DNA from: an uncultured Flavobacterium sp.
Lineage (GTDB): Bacteria > Bacteroidota > Bacteroidia > Flavobacteriales > Flavobacteriaceae
Length of the DNA: 64,000 nt
Direction of reading: 5' to 3'
NCBI GenBank assembly: GCA_943912855.1
Contig: CALTVC010000005.1
Span: 124,001-188,000 of the forward strand
Shown here: positions 49,890 to 59,213 of the stretch, one piece after another
Layout: each line of letters opens with the position of its first letter
Position numbering within the stretch: the first letter of the stretch is position 1
Program-made: the position numbers and the translations under genes
The notes under the pieces: generated by a model
What the model was told of the DNA's origin: nothing
What the model saw: only the letters and a program-made list of their open reading frames with translations
Database searches by the model: none

Positions 49890-52307
49890 TCAGGCGGTTT
49901 CCTTTTGTAGCATTTCACACAGTTCTTCCATTCTTAGGTAAATGTCATTACAGTATGCATTTAGCTTAGTAGGGGGGAGCATCAGTGTTTTCTCTTCGAG
50001 TGGGGAAAGCAGGCTGGCTATGCTGTATACTTCCATTTGTAACAGCATAGGTATCATTTTGTGTGCAATGCGCGATAATCTGTTTTCGTCGTTCGCTTCG
50101 GCAGCAGCCAATAACTCACGGCAGTTATCAGTGGTGCTTTCTACAAAAGTATCTATAATCAGTTTTAGTGATTCCGGATCATTTTGAGTAAACGGTATAA
50201 GGCTGGCAAGATCAAACAGTTTTTCTGATTTTTTGCCTGCAAGGGTTAGCTCCTGAACAGTATTTTCTTTCCCCGCATCATTTCCTGAAATGAGTTGTGT
50301 AAGCAGTGTAATGTTTACAGGCTTGGTAAGTTGGGCTGTAAAACCTTTGGCTACAAATTCGCTTTCCTCAATATCGCGCCTGCCCGATAATACAATTACG
50401 GGTAACTCTGCAATCGCTGTATTCTCATTTGACCGTATGGCTGCCACAAGGGCAAAACCATCCATAACCGGCATTTGAAGGTCGGTTAGTACAGTGTCGA
50501 AAGTTTTTTCTTCAATTAGTTTTAGCGCAGTAAGGCTGTTTGCCTCAGTGGTTACTTCAGCCCCTGATTTTTCCAGCAACTCTTTCATAAGCCTGAGTTG
50601 AGTAGTATCGTCATCAATAACCAAAATACGCTTGCCTTTTATTTCGGCTTTTTTGGTTTCCGGCTGTTTTTTATCAGGTGCTATATTGGCAATTGCATCA
50701 GCAGGGGCAGGTACATAGGGTAGGGTAATGGTAAAAATGGTTCCCTTACCTTCTTCACTTTCCAGTAGAATGCTACCGCCAAGCAGTTCCACGATACGTT
50801 TGCTAATGGTAAGGCCAAGGCCTGTACCTCCAAATTTCTTCTCAATGCCGTCATGTGCCTGGGTGAACTCCTTAAACACGGCGCCGTGTTTGTTCGGAGC
50901 TATACCAATGCCTGTGTCTATGATAGAAAGTACAATATTGTTTTCATCTACTTTACCGGTAATTTCTACAGAACCCTCGTGCGTGAATTTTATAGCATTA
51001 CTAACCAAGTTGGTAAGTACCTGTTTAATACGGTACGGGTCGGTAATTACAAAAGTATCAAGACAATCGTCTGTATCCCACCATAGTTCTATGCCTTTTT
51101 GTTCTGCCATTGGAGTAAGGGCATTACAGGTGGTTTCTATGGTATGTTTCAGGTTTGTAGGGATATGTTCTACAGATATGCGGTTGTTTTCCAGCTTAGA
51201 AAAATCAAGTAAATCGTTTACCAGTTTTACAATATACCCAGCAGATTCTTTAATATTATCAAGATATTCACCCTGGGCAGTGTTCACACCGGAGTTTTTA
51301 AGTAACTCCTGAAAACCGAGTATGCTGCCTAATGGTGTTTGCAGGTCGTGCGTTACGGTAGCCATAAGCATGCCCTTGGTGCGGAGCAGTTCTTCATTTT
51401 CCTGGTTCAGGAGTTCCAGCTCACGACGATAACGCTGGTTGATGCTCAGGTCGCGGATAATAATCCAGGCAAGGATAATGAGTAGGAGGAAAGCACCTGC
51501 GCCACCCCATGCGAGAGTATTAACGGTTTTGTTTAGCGCCGCCGAAGTCTGCTTAATGTCGTCATAAGATTTTTTTACAAACTCCTTTTCTATGGAAGTA
51601 AGTATTACCCTGATCTCTTCAGATATGATACGGTTTTCCCGAAGCATTTTCTGCTCCTTCTTGTAGAGTTCTGTATTCTTGGTCAGGTTCTTTTCCCTGA
51701 GCGATGTAAGCATTTTTTCGTAAGCCACGGTAATCGTGTCATCGCTTACTAGTTTGCCTAACGAATCGTATTGCTGGGGCGCAAGCAGTTCCTGGGTGAG
51801 TTTTTCCCAACTGTTTTTCTTGGTTCCCTTAATAGATTTTGTGTGTTTCCAAACCGAATCCTTTGCGGTTTTTAGCCCCGCAATAGATTTTGTATAATAT
51901 TCATCGTCAGGGTGCGCCTGCCTGAATTTATATATCTCGGTAATGCTGTTTCGCCTGCGCGAAATAAGAAGATTTACCCGGTTTAGTTTTTTTTGGAGTG
52001 AAGGATCAGCTATACTTTTTAGCGACTGTACATCGTTAAGAATACTGTCTGTAACCTGATAATAGCGGTTCAGTTCCTTTTTTTCTGCCGAAAGTATGGC
52101 GCTACGTCCCAGTGCTTCGCTGGCGTACAGAGAGGCTATGGTGTTACTTACGCGAATTATTTTGGTGTTTTCATCCGAAAGCCTGTTGTTGCCTGTAATG
52201 TGTCGGATTTCATGGTATACAAACCATACAGCAATAACGGCTACCGCAGATAAAAGCAGGTAGCCGCCGATTACTTTATATTTTATAGATTTGGGTTGTT
52301 GTGCCAT
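49890..52307 (-). CDS. Hybrid sensor histidine kinase with receiver and HPt domain
   Basis: 805 residues. Two membrane helices (about 12-31 and 264-285) enclose a 230-residue helical periplasmic sensor of CHASE3-like type. HisKA with His320 (VTHDLQTPLG). HATPase with N box NLVSNAIKF, DTGIGIAP (about 464-471) and GTGLGLTISK. Receiver with IDDD and Asp609 (LTDLQMPVMDG), Lys662. HPt domain near the end with His749 (RIAHKMIPMLLQME). Signal flow His-Asp-His-Asp to a regulator is expected. Most likely partner is the NtrC-type regulator that ends next base. A -7 box TACGTTTG lies upstream at 52347-52354. Confidence 0.93.
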   Translation of the reverse strand: MAQQPKSIKYKVIGGYLLLSAVAVIAVWFVYHEIRHITGNNRLSDENTKIIRVSNTIASLYASEALGRSAILSAEKKELNRYYQVTDSILNDVQSLKSIADPSLQKKLNRVNLLISRRRNSITEIYKFRQAHPDDEYYTKSIAGLKTAKDSVWKHTKSIKGTKKNSWEKLTQELLAPQQYDSLGKLVSDDTITVAYEKMLTSLREKNLTKNTELYKKEQKMLRENRIISEEIRVILTSIEKEFVKKSYDDIKQTSAALNKTVNTLAWGGAGAFLLLIILAWIIIRDLSINQRYRRELELLNQENEELLRTKGMLMATVTHDLQTPLGSILGFQELLKNSGVNTAQGEYLDNIKESAGYIVKLVNDLLDFSKLENNRISVEHIPTNLKHTIETTCNALTPMAEQKGIELWWDTDDCLDTFVITDPYRIKQVLTNLVSNAIKFTHEGSVEITGKVDENNIVLSIIDTGIGIAPNKHGAVFKEFTQAHDGIEKKFGGTGLGLTISKRIVELLGGSILLESEEGKGTIFTITLPYVPAPADAIANIAPDKKQPETKKAEIKGKRILVIDDDTTQLRLMKELLEKSGAEVTTEANSLTALKLIEEKTFDTVLTDLQMPVMDGFALVAAIRSNENTAIAELPVIVLSGRRDIEESEFVAKGFTAQLTKPVNITLLTQLISGNDAGKENTVQELTLAGKKSEKLFDLASLIPFTQNDPESLKLIIDTFVESTTDNCRELLAAAEANDENRLSRIAHKMIPMLLQMEVYSIASLLSPLEEKTLMLPPTKLNAYCNDIYLRMEELCEMLQKETA

Positions 52308-52346
52308 ACCCTGATAAAGGTACTGATTTTATTATGTACTTTTTTA

Positions 52347-52354
52347 CAAACGTA
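52347..52354 (-). promoter_or_regulatory. -7 box of the hybrid kinase gene
   Basis: TACGTTTG on the minus strand fits TAnnTTTG and ends 40 bases before the ATG at 52307. Confidence 0.5.
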
Positions 52355-52401
52355 ATTGTATACATAAAATTATGCAGTATCAAAAAGATGCAAGTAATGG
52401 T

Positions 52402-52743
52402 TTAGCTCCTTACAATTACCCTTAAAAAGTTAACCTCTTCTTTAAGGTGTTGTATTTCAGAACGAAGACTCTCTACCAGGATGTCGTATACCTCTTTGTT
52501 CGTCTGGTTAATGCCAGAGTCAGCACTTTGGTTGGCTACTTCAGCCATACCGTTAAAAAGGTACATAAGGTTAACATCAAGCAGGCGTGCTATTTTTAGT
52601 AGTTTTACTACGTTAAGCCTGCGGTCATCTTTTTCAAGGCGTCCGTAGTTGCTTTGTGTTACATCAAGCTGTGCGGCCATCGCTTCCTGAGTAATACCTT
52701 TCTCTTCCCTGAGTTTTTTGATTCTTTGGCCAATTACATTCAT
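52402..52743 (-). CDS. XRE-family transcriptional regulator with C-terminal coiled coil
   Basis: 113 residues. A Cro/C1-type HTH at the N-terminus (about 4-63): IGQRIKKLREEKGITQEAMAAQLDVTQSNYGRLEKDDRRLNVVKLLKIARLLDVNLMYLF. The C-terminal third (DILVESLRSEIQHLKEEVNFLRVIV) is a coiled coil for dimerisation. The target is unknown. The gene is upstream of the hybrid kinase on the same strand, 94 bases apart, with a kinase promoter between, so co-regulation is possible but not shown. Confidence 0.88.
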   Translation of the reverse strand: MNVIGQRIKKLREEKGITQEAMAAQLDVTQSNYGRLEKDDRRLNVVKLLKIARLLDVNLMYLFNGMAEVANQSADSGINQTNKEVYDILVESLRSEIQHLKEEVNFLRVIVRS

Positions 52744-53374
52744 CGTAAAATAATTTTTTTGTTGGATAAAATCTGCACGTATTTACGTCTCAAACAACAC
52801 GTTGGTTTCAACACCCCATAATTTCTTAAAATTATTCCCCAGGGGCCTTATCTTTAACAGTAAAAAAATACTTTTTGGTGATATTTCAGATAAAATTGAT
52901 AGCCTATTTGCTGTTTTTCTGAAGTAAAGATAAAAATACAGTATTTATGTACTAAATATTTTTTTGAATTTTCGACGTACTGACTGCTTTAACCGCTCAA
53001 AAGCAGATAAAATATGCATAAATAGTTAATATGTGTGTTTTTAGCCTATACGGAGCGGGTAGCATAGATTAATTATACTATGTTTTGTTGTACTCAATTA
53101 AAAGTTGAGTTTAATAAATGCTTAATAAGTATTTGTAAGAAGTCGAATTAGCCGTTTTCAGGGCTTTTTCACTAAATAGAGTGCTTTTTACACCTAAAAA
53201 AATCCATCCAAAGTTCCTTAAAAATTCACAAAGCATTTTCTGTTTGTTAATTATTGGTGTTAAAGCGTATGTATTTCACAAATAGGTAGTGTTTTATTAA
53301 TAATTAAACAGCTATTATTTTTAATTAATCTAAATAAATAAATTTACACTTCAAAAACTTTTCAAATAATCATT
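52744..53374. other. AT-rich intergenic stretch
   Basis: About 630 bases between the divergent XRE gene and the giant T9SS protein. No coding frame, RNA structure or repeat was recognised. The sequence is very AT-rich and no TAnnTTTG box with a -33 partner was found next to either start. It should hold the promoters of both genes and possibly XRE binding sites. Confidence 0.5.
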
Positions 53375-56300
53375 ATGATGAATTCAAATCTACTCATCAG
53401 GAAAAGGCACATTTTTGGGGTAAAACTCAGGCTTTTGTGCGCTTTTTTACTACTCTCATTTGTGGCAGGTGCACAAACCGTAAGCTACTATGGTTTTTCT
53501 CAAACTACAGGGACTTATACTCCCTTAGATAATCCTATAAATATAGTAACTGCTTTTGCAGCTTCGGGAGACGGAAGTATAGACGAACAAGTATATGCTT
53601 TAGATAACGTTATTCCTTTTGGTTTTAATTTCGACGGACGCTCATATACGTCTGTAAAAGTACATGCAAACGGATTCATTAGTTTTGGAGACGTTACTAC
53701 CACAACAACAGACCCACTTTCTTCTTCATATTCTTACAATGGGGTGATTTCACCTTATGGAGCAGACTTAGATGCGCTTTATAATATAAATGGTAAGAGT
53801 GGCTCTTTAGTATATGGTGTTACAGGAACAGCTCCCCAACGCGAATTTGTTGTAGAGTGGAGGCATTTCAGGCCATATACGTATAATGCCGCTACTGCTG
53901 CTAATCATCATGACTGGAATTTTCAGGTGAGGCTAAAGGAAGATGGTACCATAAGCTATGTGTATGATTTTTCTTTTGCGGGTGCACCTTCTTCATCTAA
54001 CGGAAAAGTAGGACTTAGAGGAGCTACTAATAATGATTATACAAACCGTACTGCATCTGGTAACGCTACCAGCAACTGGAGTAATAATGTACAGGGTAGC
54101 TACGCTTCTCAGGGTATTGCTACAAACTATACTTATTTGCCTGCAACTGGTCTTACAATTACCTGGACACCTCCTTCAGGTTGTGTAGCTCCGGTAGCTC
54201 AGCCTACAGCGCTTACACTTGCTAATACGGGTATAATTATAAACGCGAGTTTTACGGCTGCATCTCCGGCTCCTGATCGTTATCTTGTATTAAGAAACAT
54301 TGACGGAACAACACCGGGTACTCCTGTAAACGGAACAGTGTATGCCTTAGGGCAAAATAATGACCTGAATAGCTATGTGGCTTATTATGGTACCGGTACT
54401 TCTTTTGAGAACAATTATAACAACGGTATCAGAGGAAATAATAAATACGTTTATACTATTTATGCGGTAAACTCTAACTGTAATGGTGGTCCGTTATACA
54501 ATACCGTTAGTCCGCTTACGGGCAGTGTTACAAACTGTCCGGCTACTGTAAATAGTATTACCACTGCAGGTATAACCTCTACAGGACTTACTCTTACCTG
54601 GCCTGCAACAGAAAACGGTACGGCTAATGCTTTTAATACCGTGCTTGAAGTGGCGACAGACAATGCGTTTGCTAACATGGTTCAGGGTTCACCGTTTACG
54701 CTTACCTCTACAACGCTTTCTCAGGCATTAACGGGGCTACAACCAAATACCCAATATTTTTACAGGGCGAAAAACGTAAGTACACAATGTGAAAGCAGTT
54801 ATTCTTCAGTAGCCAGTGTATATACAGGTTGTGTGCCTGTAACCGCCTTTGCAGAAGGTTTTGATGGTGTTACCGGTACAGCACTCCCTAACTGCTGGAG
54901 TAAGATACTTGTAGGTGCCGGTGGTCCGCCAACAATTAATGTAACTACCACAGATAACTTTTCTGCGCCTAACAATGTTAGTTTCTATGGCAATGGTGCC
55001 GATACAGACAGTGCAGATACAAAAATTATACTTGTAAGTCCGGAGGTAACTAACCTTTCGGCTGGTACATACAGATTACGCTTTAAGGCGCGCAAAACTA
55101 CCGCTACTAATCCTATAGTACTAAAGGTTGTGGCGCTAAACGGAAATACTGCAAATGCCGAGGTAACGGTAGTACAAACGTTCTCTGACCTTACTACAAC
55201 ATATCAGGAATTTACGGCTTATTTTAATGGCTATACAGGGAACGGAACACACATAGGTATACAAAGGGTAGGTGGAAGCAGTTATTCTTATATGTATGTA
55301 GATGATGTGGTGTGGGAGCCTGTACCATCTTGTACAGAGTTACTTTCGGTTACTGCTTCTGCAGTTAGGCCTTCAGGAGCTACGGTAAGTTGGGAAAATG
55401 TTGGTGGTACAGCTCCACAGGGAGGATATGAGTATTTTGTATCAGCCACGAATACGGTTCCTGCAGAAACGGAAACTTTTATACAAACGGAGCTAAATAC
55501 AGTTAACTTAACGCAACTGGCTAGTGGAACAACTTACTATGTTTTTGTAAGGAGAATTTGTAATGATTCAGATAAAAGCCCATGGAGGTCGGTTAGTTTC
55601 AAAACTATTTTAACCGCGCCTGCACCTTGGGAAGAAGAGTTCCTTACTTCATCTTACCCTACAGGATGGACTACCACAAACTGGTCTATGGGTACAACAA
55701 GGGGAATGACAGGTGTAGGAGCATCCGGAACTAACCTTTACAAAAACCTTTATAGTACTGCTGCAACTGCTACTTTCAGTACTATTGCAGTAGGACCGCT
55801 AAATGTGCCAAATTATGAACTCAGCTTTTATTATAAAGTATCTAACTACAACTCACCTTATGCCACTCCGGCTCAGTGGGGTAACTTTACGGTAGCTATT
55901 TCTACAGACTTTGGTGCTAGCTGGACTAACATAGATACTATTACAAACGAAGCAGACCAGGGCGAATACAAACAAAAGGTATATCCACTTTCAGCATATA
56001 ACGGGGAGTATGTGCAGTTACGAGTTACTGCAAACTGGACAGTAGGAGATTTTGACCTTTCATTCGACAAATTTGAAATTAAGGCACCTGCCGTTGCCGT
56101 AGAAAGCGTTGCAGTGGCAGTACAGGATGGTGCTCCGGCTACCATTACTACAGAAAACGGTACGCTACAACTTTTGGCAACAGTTAACCCTGAAAATGTA
56201 AGTCAGGATGTTATTTGGAGTATTACATCGGGTTCTGATTTTGCTACGGTTAGCCAGGAAGGTGTAGTTACGGCTATAGCAAATGGTACTGTTACCGTGC

Positions 56301-57307
56301 GTGCTACATCTGTAGCAGATGATACCAAATACGATGAGATTACTGTTGCTATTGCCGTTGAAACCGCGCAGGAGTATTGTATACCTGGTGTAACACTGGT
56401 TGTTAATATAACTAATGTGCAATTTGCAGGTATAAACAAAACAAGTAGTGGAATAGAGGAAATTGGCTATGAAGATTTTACATCGGAAGTAGCAAATGTA
56501 TCTTTAGGTCAGTCATACGATCTTAGTGTAACGGTAAATAACCCTGATTTTATAGCTCAGGCATATTTTGACTGGAATCATAACGGTGTTTTTGATTCAA
56601 ACGAGTTTTATCCATTGTCGCTTAATGCAAATGAAGATTTTGTTGCCAACATAGCAATCCCTTCAGATGCTGTGTTAGGAAACACACGTATGAGAATCAT
56701 CAACAGGCTGATGGAAGATAACGATGCCTGTGCCGATTTGTTTGGTGGACAGGTTGAAGACTATACCGTAAATATTTCTGAAGCAACTCAAATCATTGTA
56801 GAAAGTGTAACCGTTGCCACCCAGAATAATGCTCCGGCAGCGATTACTACACCAAACGGTACTCTGCAACTTGTAGCAACAGTAAATCCACAAGGCGCTA
56901 GTCAGGAAGTTACATGGAGCATTGTTTCAGGAGCTGATCTTGCTACGGTTAGTGCTGATGGTCTTGTAACTGCTGTGGCAAACGGTACTGTTACAGTAAG
57001 AGCTACATCTGTAGCTGATGCTGCCAAGTTTGACGACATTGAAATACTGATAGACCAAACAGCCGGAATAGCAAACCCTGATAAAGTTCAGTACGCTATT
57101 TTCCCTAACCCTGCGATTGATGTGGTTAACATTTCATCTACCCAGGTTGTGAAGAAAATTAGCATTTATAATGAGCTGGGGCAATTAGTACTTACTTCAA
57201 ATAATACTGAAAACATAAACGTTTCGGGTATGTCTACCGGTGTTTACATTATTAAAGCACATTTTGAGAACGGTGCAACCGCTACTCAGAAACTAATGAA
57301 AAAATAA
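53375..57307 (+). CDS. Giant surface protein with fibronectin III, BIG2 and GEVED domains and T9SS type A sorting domain
   Basis: 1310 residues. Signal peptide (to about 34, ending VAGAQ). An N-terminal beta domain (about 35-265, GFNFDGRSYTSVKVHANGFISFGD) like those in nidogen-type surface proteins. Fibronectin III-like domains (LTLTWPATENGTANAFNTVLEVA, GLQPNTQYFYRAK; ATVSWENVGGTAPQGGYEYFV). MAM/anchor-type domains (FTAYFNGYTGNGTHIGI). Two BIG2 Ig-like repeats near 910-990 and 1140-1220 (ATVNPENVSQDVIWSI / ATVNPQGASQEVTWSI). A GEVED domain between them (EYCIPGVTLVVN to GGQVEDYTVNI). Type A sorting domain at the end (IFPNPAIDVVNIS to ATQKLMKK). Probably an adhesin or degradative surface protein exported by the T9SS. 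Confidence 0.92.
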   Translation: MMNSNLLIRKRHIFGVKLRLLCAFLLLSFVAGAQTVSYYGFSQTTGTYTPLDNPINIVTAFAASGDGSIDEQVYALDNVIPFGFNFDGRSYTSVKVHANGFISFGDVTTTTTDPLSSSYSYNGVISPYGADLDALYNINGKSGSLVYGVTGTAPQREFVVEWRHFRPYTYNAATAANHHDWNFQVRLKEDGTISYVYDFSFAGAPSSSNGKVGLRGATNNDYTNRTASGNATSNWSNNVQGSYASQGIATNYTYLPATGLTITWTPPSGCVAPVAQPTALTLANTGIIINASFTAASPAPDRYLVLRNIDGTTPGTPVNGTVYALGQNNDLNSYVAYYGTGTSFENNYNNGIRGNNKYVYTIYAVNSNCNGGPLYNTVSPLTGSVTNCPATVNSITTAGITSTGLTLTWPATENGTANAFNTVLEVATDNAFANMVQGSPFTLTSTTLSQALTGLQPNTQYFYRAKNVSTQCESSYSSVASVYTGCVPVTAFAEGFDGVTGTALPNCWSKILVGAGGPPTINVTTTDNFSAPNNVSFYGNGADTDSADTKIILVSPEVTNLSAGTYRLRFKARKTTATNPIVLKVVALNGNTANAEVTVVQTFSDLTTTYQEFTAYFNGYTGNGTHIGIQRVGGSSYSYMYVDDVVWEPVPSCTELLSVTASAVRPSGATVSWENVGGTAPQGGYEYFVSATNTVPAETETFIQTELNTVNLTQLASGTTYYVFVRRICNDSDKSPWRSVSFKTILTAPAPWEEEFLTSSYPTGWTTTNWSMGTTRGMTGVGASGTNLYKNLYSTAATATFSTIAVGPLNVPNYELSFYYKVSNYNSPYATPAQWGNFTVAISTDFGASWTNIDTITNEADQGEYKQKVYPLSAYNGEYVQLRVTANWTVGDFDLSFDKFEIKAPAVAVESVAVAVQDGAPATITTENGTLQLLATVNPENVSQDVIWSITSGSDFATVSQEGVVTAIANGTVTVRATSVADDTKYDEITVAIAVETAQEYCIPGVTLVVNITNVQFAGINKTSSGIEEIGYEDFTSEVANVSLGQSYDLSVTVNNPDFIAQAYFDWNHNGVFDSNEFYPLSLNANEDFVANIAIPSDAVLGNTRMRIINRLMEDNDACADLFGGQVEDYTVNISEATQIIVESVTVATQNNAPAAITTPNGTLQLVATVNPQGASQEVTWSIVSGADLATVSADGLVTAVANGTVTVRATSVADAAKFDDIEILIDQTAGIANPDKVQYAIFPNPAIDVVNISSTQVVKKISIYNELGQLVLTSNNTENINVSGMSTGVYIIKAHFENGATATQKLMKK

Positions 57308-57357
57308 GTAACCATCGGGCTTACTATAAGCCCGACGATGAAATACTAAATGATAAT

Positions 57358-57391
57358 GCAGGAGTAACTATAATGTTGCTCCTGCTTTTTT
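57358..57391 (+). terminator. Terminator of the giant type A cargo gene
   Basis: Stem GCAGGAGTAAC (57358-57368) with GTTGCTCCTGC (57375-57385), one G-T pair, TATAAT loop, then TTTTTT. An extra short inverted repeat (CATCGGGCTT / AAGCCCGACGATG) precedes it. Confidence 0.88.
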
Positions 57392-57511
57392 ATGGAATCA
57401 ATATTGAAAGCAGTTCAGTGGTGTTATTTGTATTTCTGTGGGCTGGCGGGGGGCTAATATTTGGTAGATGAAAAGAAAAGAAATCGCTAAAGAGGTTAGA
57501 AATAATAAATT

Positions 57512-58207
57512 TTACTTCAACAGTTGAACAATGTTCAATTTGTAAATTTTGCCGATAGGTATCTTATAATTTGCAACAAATATTATGTTCCCTTCAATGC
57601 TATTAATGTGTTTTGTAGCAACCGCGAAAGATTTATGAACCTGTATAAAATCATTTTGAGGTAATTGTTCCAAGAAAGCAGAAATTTTTTCACGAATTGT
57701 AATGGGTTCACTCGTGGTTATTATTTTGGTGTAATTTCCTGTTGCTTCGATGTAAAGTATATTTTCTACTGCTACTTGAATATGTCTTTTGTTACTTTGA
57801 ACAAATATTCGATTTAAATGAATACTGCTTTCATATGAAACAACTTTTTGACTAACAAAACTATCAAACGTCTTATTTATAGCTTTTAAAAAGCGTTCAA
57901 AACCAAATGGTTTAAGCAAATAATCAGAAATATTGTGTTCATATCCTTCTAAAGCAAATTCTTGATAGGCGGTAGTTACTATTACCTTTGGAGGATTTCT
58001 CAAAGTTTTTAAAAATTCAAACCCTTTTAAAACAGGCATATTCAAATCCAGGAATATTAAATCAACTTCATTTTTGCTCAGATATTCAAAGGCTTCCAAC
58101 GAGTCATAGCAGTTTCTCTTTAATAGCATATCTGGTAGTAAATCGCAATATCCTTTTATGATGTCGTGAGCAATATATTCATCGTCAATGATTAAATATC
58201 TAATCAT
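57512..58207 (-). CDS. LytTR-family response regulator
   Basis: 231 residues. Receiver with acidic DDE (8-10), phospho-acceptor Asp54 (LIFLDLNMPV), Thr79 and Lys99. LytTR DNA-binding domain (about 135-231): FVQSNKRHIQVAVENILYIEATGNYTKIITTSEP, with VHKSFAVATKHINSIEGN. Overlaps the kinase gene by 4 bases (58204-58207), so the two are translationally coupled. The DNA here is visibly richer in A+T than the genes on either side and codons end in A or T, so the pair plus the metallophosphoesterase may have been acquired together. Confidence 0.93.
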   Translation of the reverse strand: MIRYLIIDDEYIAHDIIKGYCDLLPDMLLKRNCYDSLEAFEYLSKNEVDLIFLDLNMPVLKGFEFLKTLRNPPKVIVTTAYQEFALEGYEHNISDYLLKPFGFERFLKAINKTFDSFVSQKVVSYESSIHLNRIFVQSNKRHIQVAVENILYIEATGNYTKIITTSEPITIREKISAFLEQLPQNDFIQVHKSFAVATKHINSIEGNIIFVANYKIPIGKIYKLNIVQLLK

Positions 58208-59010
58208 AATTGTTTCAAAATTAGTTGAACTTTATATACGTCTTCTGTGATTGAAAAAGTCAATTCGTATTGATTTTCATAAATTAATTCTAATCTTCTT
58301 TTCAGGTTTTTCAAGCCAATTCCTGATTGGTTTTCGGTTTTCTCGTAATTATTTTCAATTTTAAAATAAATTTCGTTTTGTGAAGCTGACAAATTCAATT
58401 TTATGTAAGCATTCTCTCTTAAATTTTCAACTCCGTGTTTGAAAGCGTTTTCTAAAAGAATGATAAAAAACAAAGGAACAACTTTTCGGTTTTCATCAAC
58501 AGTACAACTGAAATCAACGGATATCTCTTTATGATACCGCATCCTATGGAGTTCAATATAATTTTTCAAAAAATCAATTTCTTCTCGTAGTCCAATTGTA
58601 TCTTTTTCTCCTTCATAAATACTGTAACGCATCATATCCGAAAGGTTCAATATCAATTCTTGTGCTTTTTGAGGATTTTTCGCAACCAAGCCGTACAAAT
58701 TGTTTAGCGTATTGAAAAAAAAATGCGGACTGACCTGGCTTTTCAAAAGCATCAATTCGGCTTTTATTTTTTCGTTTTTCAGTTTGGAAATAAAAATAAG
58801 CTGACGAACTACCCAAAAGATGCCTAAACCCAACAAGAAAAAATAATAAGAGATTATAAGAAAGACAACCTTCGGATGGTAATTTCCTAAAAATTGTACA
58901 GATTTATTTTCTGTGAAAATCACTTCATAAGAGGTAATCAAAAGAGGAACAGCTGCTATTACCAAAAAAGCAGTTACAATCCATTTTATATTTCTTTTTA
59001 TTAATGCCAT
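58204..59010 (-). CDS. LytS-like (HK10) sensor histidine kinase
   Basis: 268 residues. Two membrane helices (about 10-30 and 47-72). His_kinase (PF06580) domain with the phospho-acceptor His in LLKSQVSPHFFFNTLNNLYG (about 90-108), then HATPase with LLENAFKHGVEN and SGIGLKNLKRRLELIY. A short kinase with no large sensor domain. Its partner is the LytTR regulator, whose gene it overlaps by 4 bases. The signal sensed is not evident. The -7 promoter was not found. Confidence 0.92.
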   Translation of the reverse strand: MALIKRNIKWIVTAFLVIAAVPLLITSYEVIFTENKSVQFLGNYHPKVVFLIISYYFFLLGLGIFWVVRQLIFISKLKNEKIKAELMLLKSQVSPHFFFNTLNNLYGLVAKNPQKAQELILNLSDMMRYSIYEGEKDTIGLREEIDFLKNYIELHRMRYHKEISVDFSCTVDENRKVVPLFFIILLENAFKHGVENLRENAYIKLNLSASQNEIYFKIENNYEKTENQSGIGLKNLKRRLELIYENQYELTFSITEDVYKVQLILKQL

Positions 59011-59213
59011 ACCGCAATATTACAACGATAAATATGCCTCAGCAAACGTGTTGATAAACAATCAAGATTAGGTTTTGAAATGATGAGAGCGAGTGATGAA
59101 AGCACTTTGAGTTTTTGTAAATATTGTTTATCAAGCTACATAAATTGTTTGTCACGGAGGTTTTGTAAACCACATTATCATTTTTAGGTTTGACAAAACT
59201 AAATTAAGAGAAT

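Noticed and set aside
50728..51312. 194-residue plus-strand frame opposite the hybrid kinase
   Set aside because: Ser/Pro-rich shadow of the kinase HATPase and HisKA regions.
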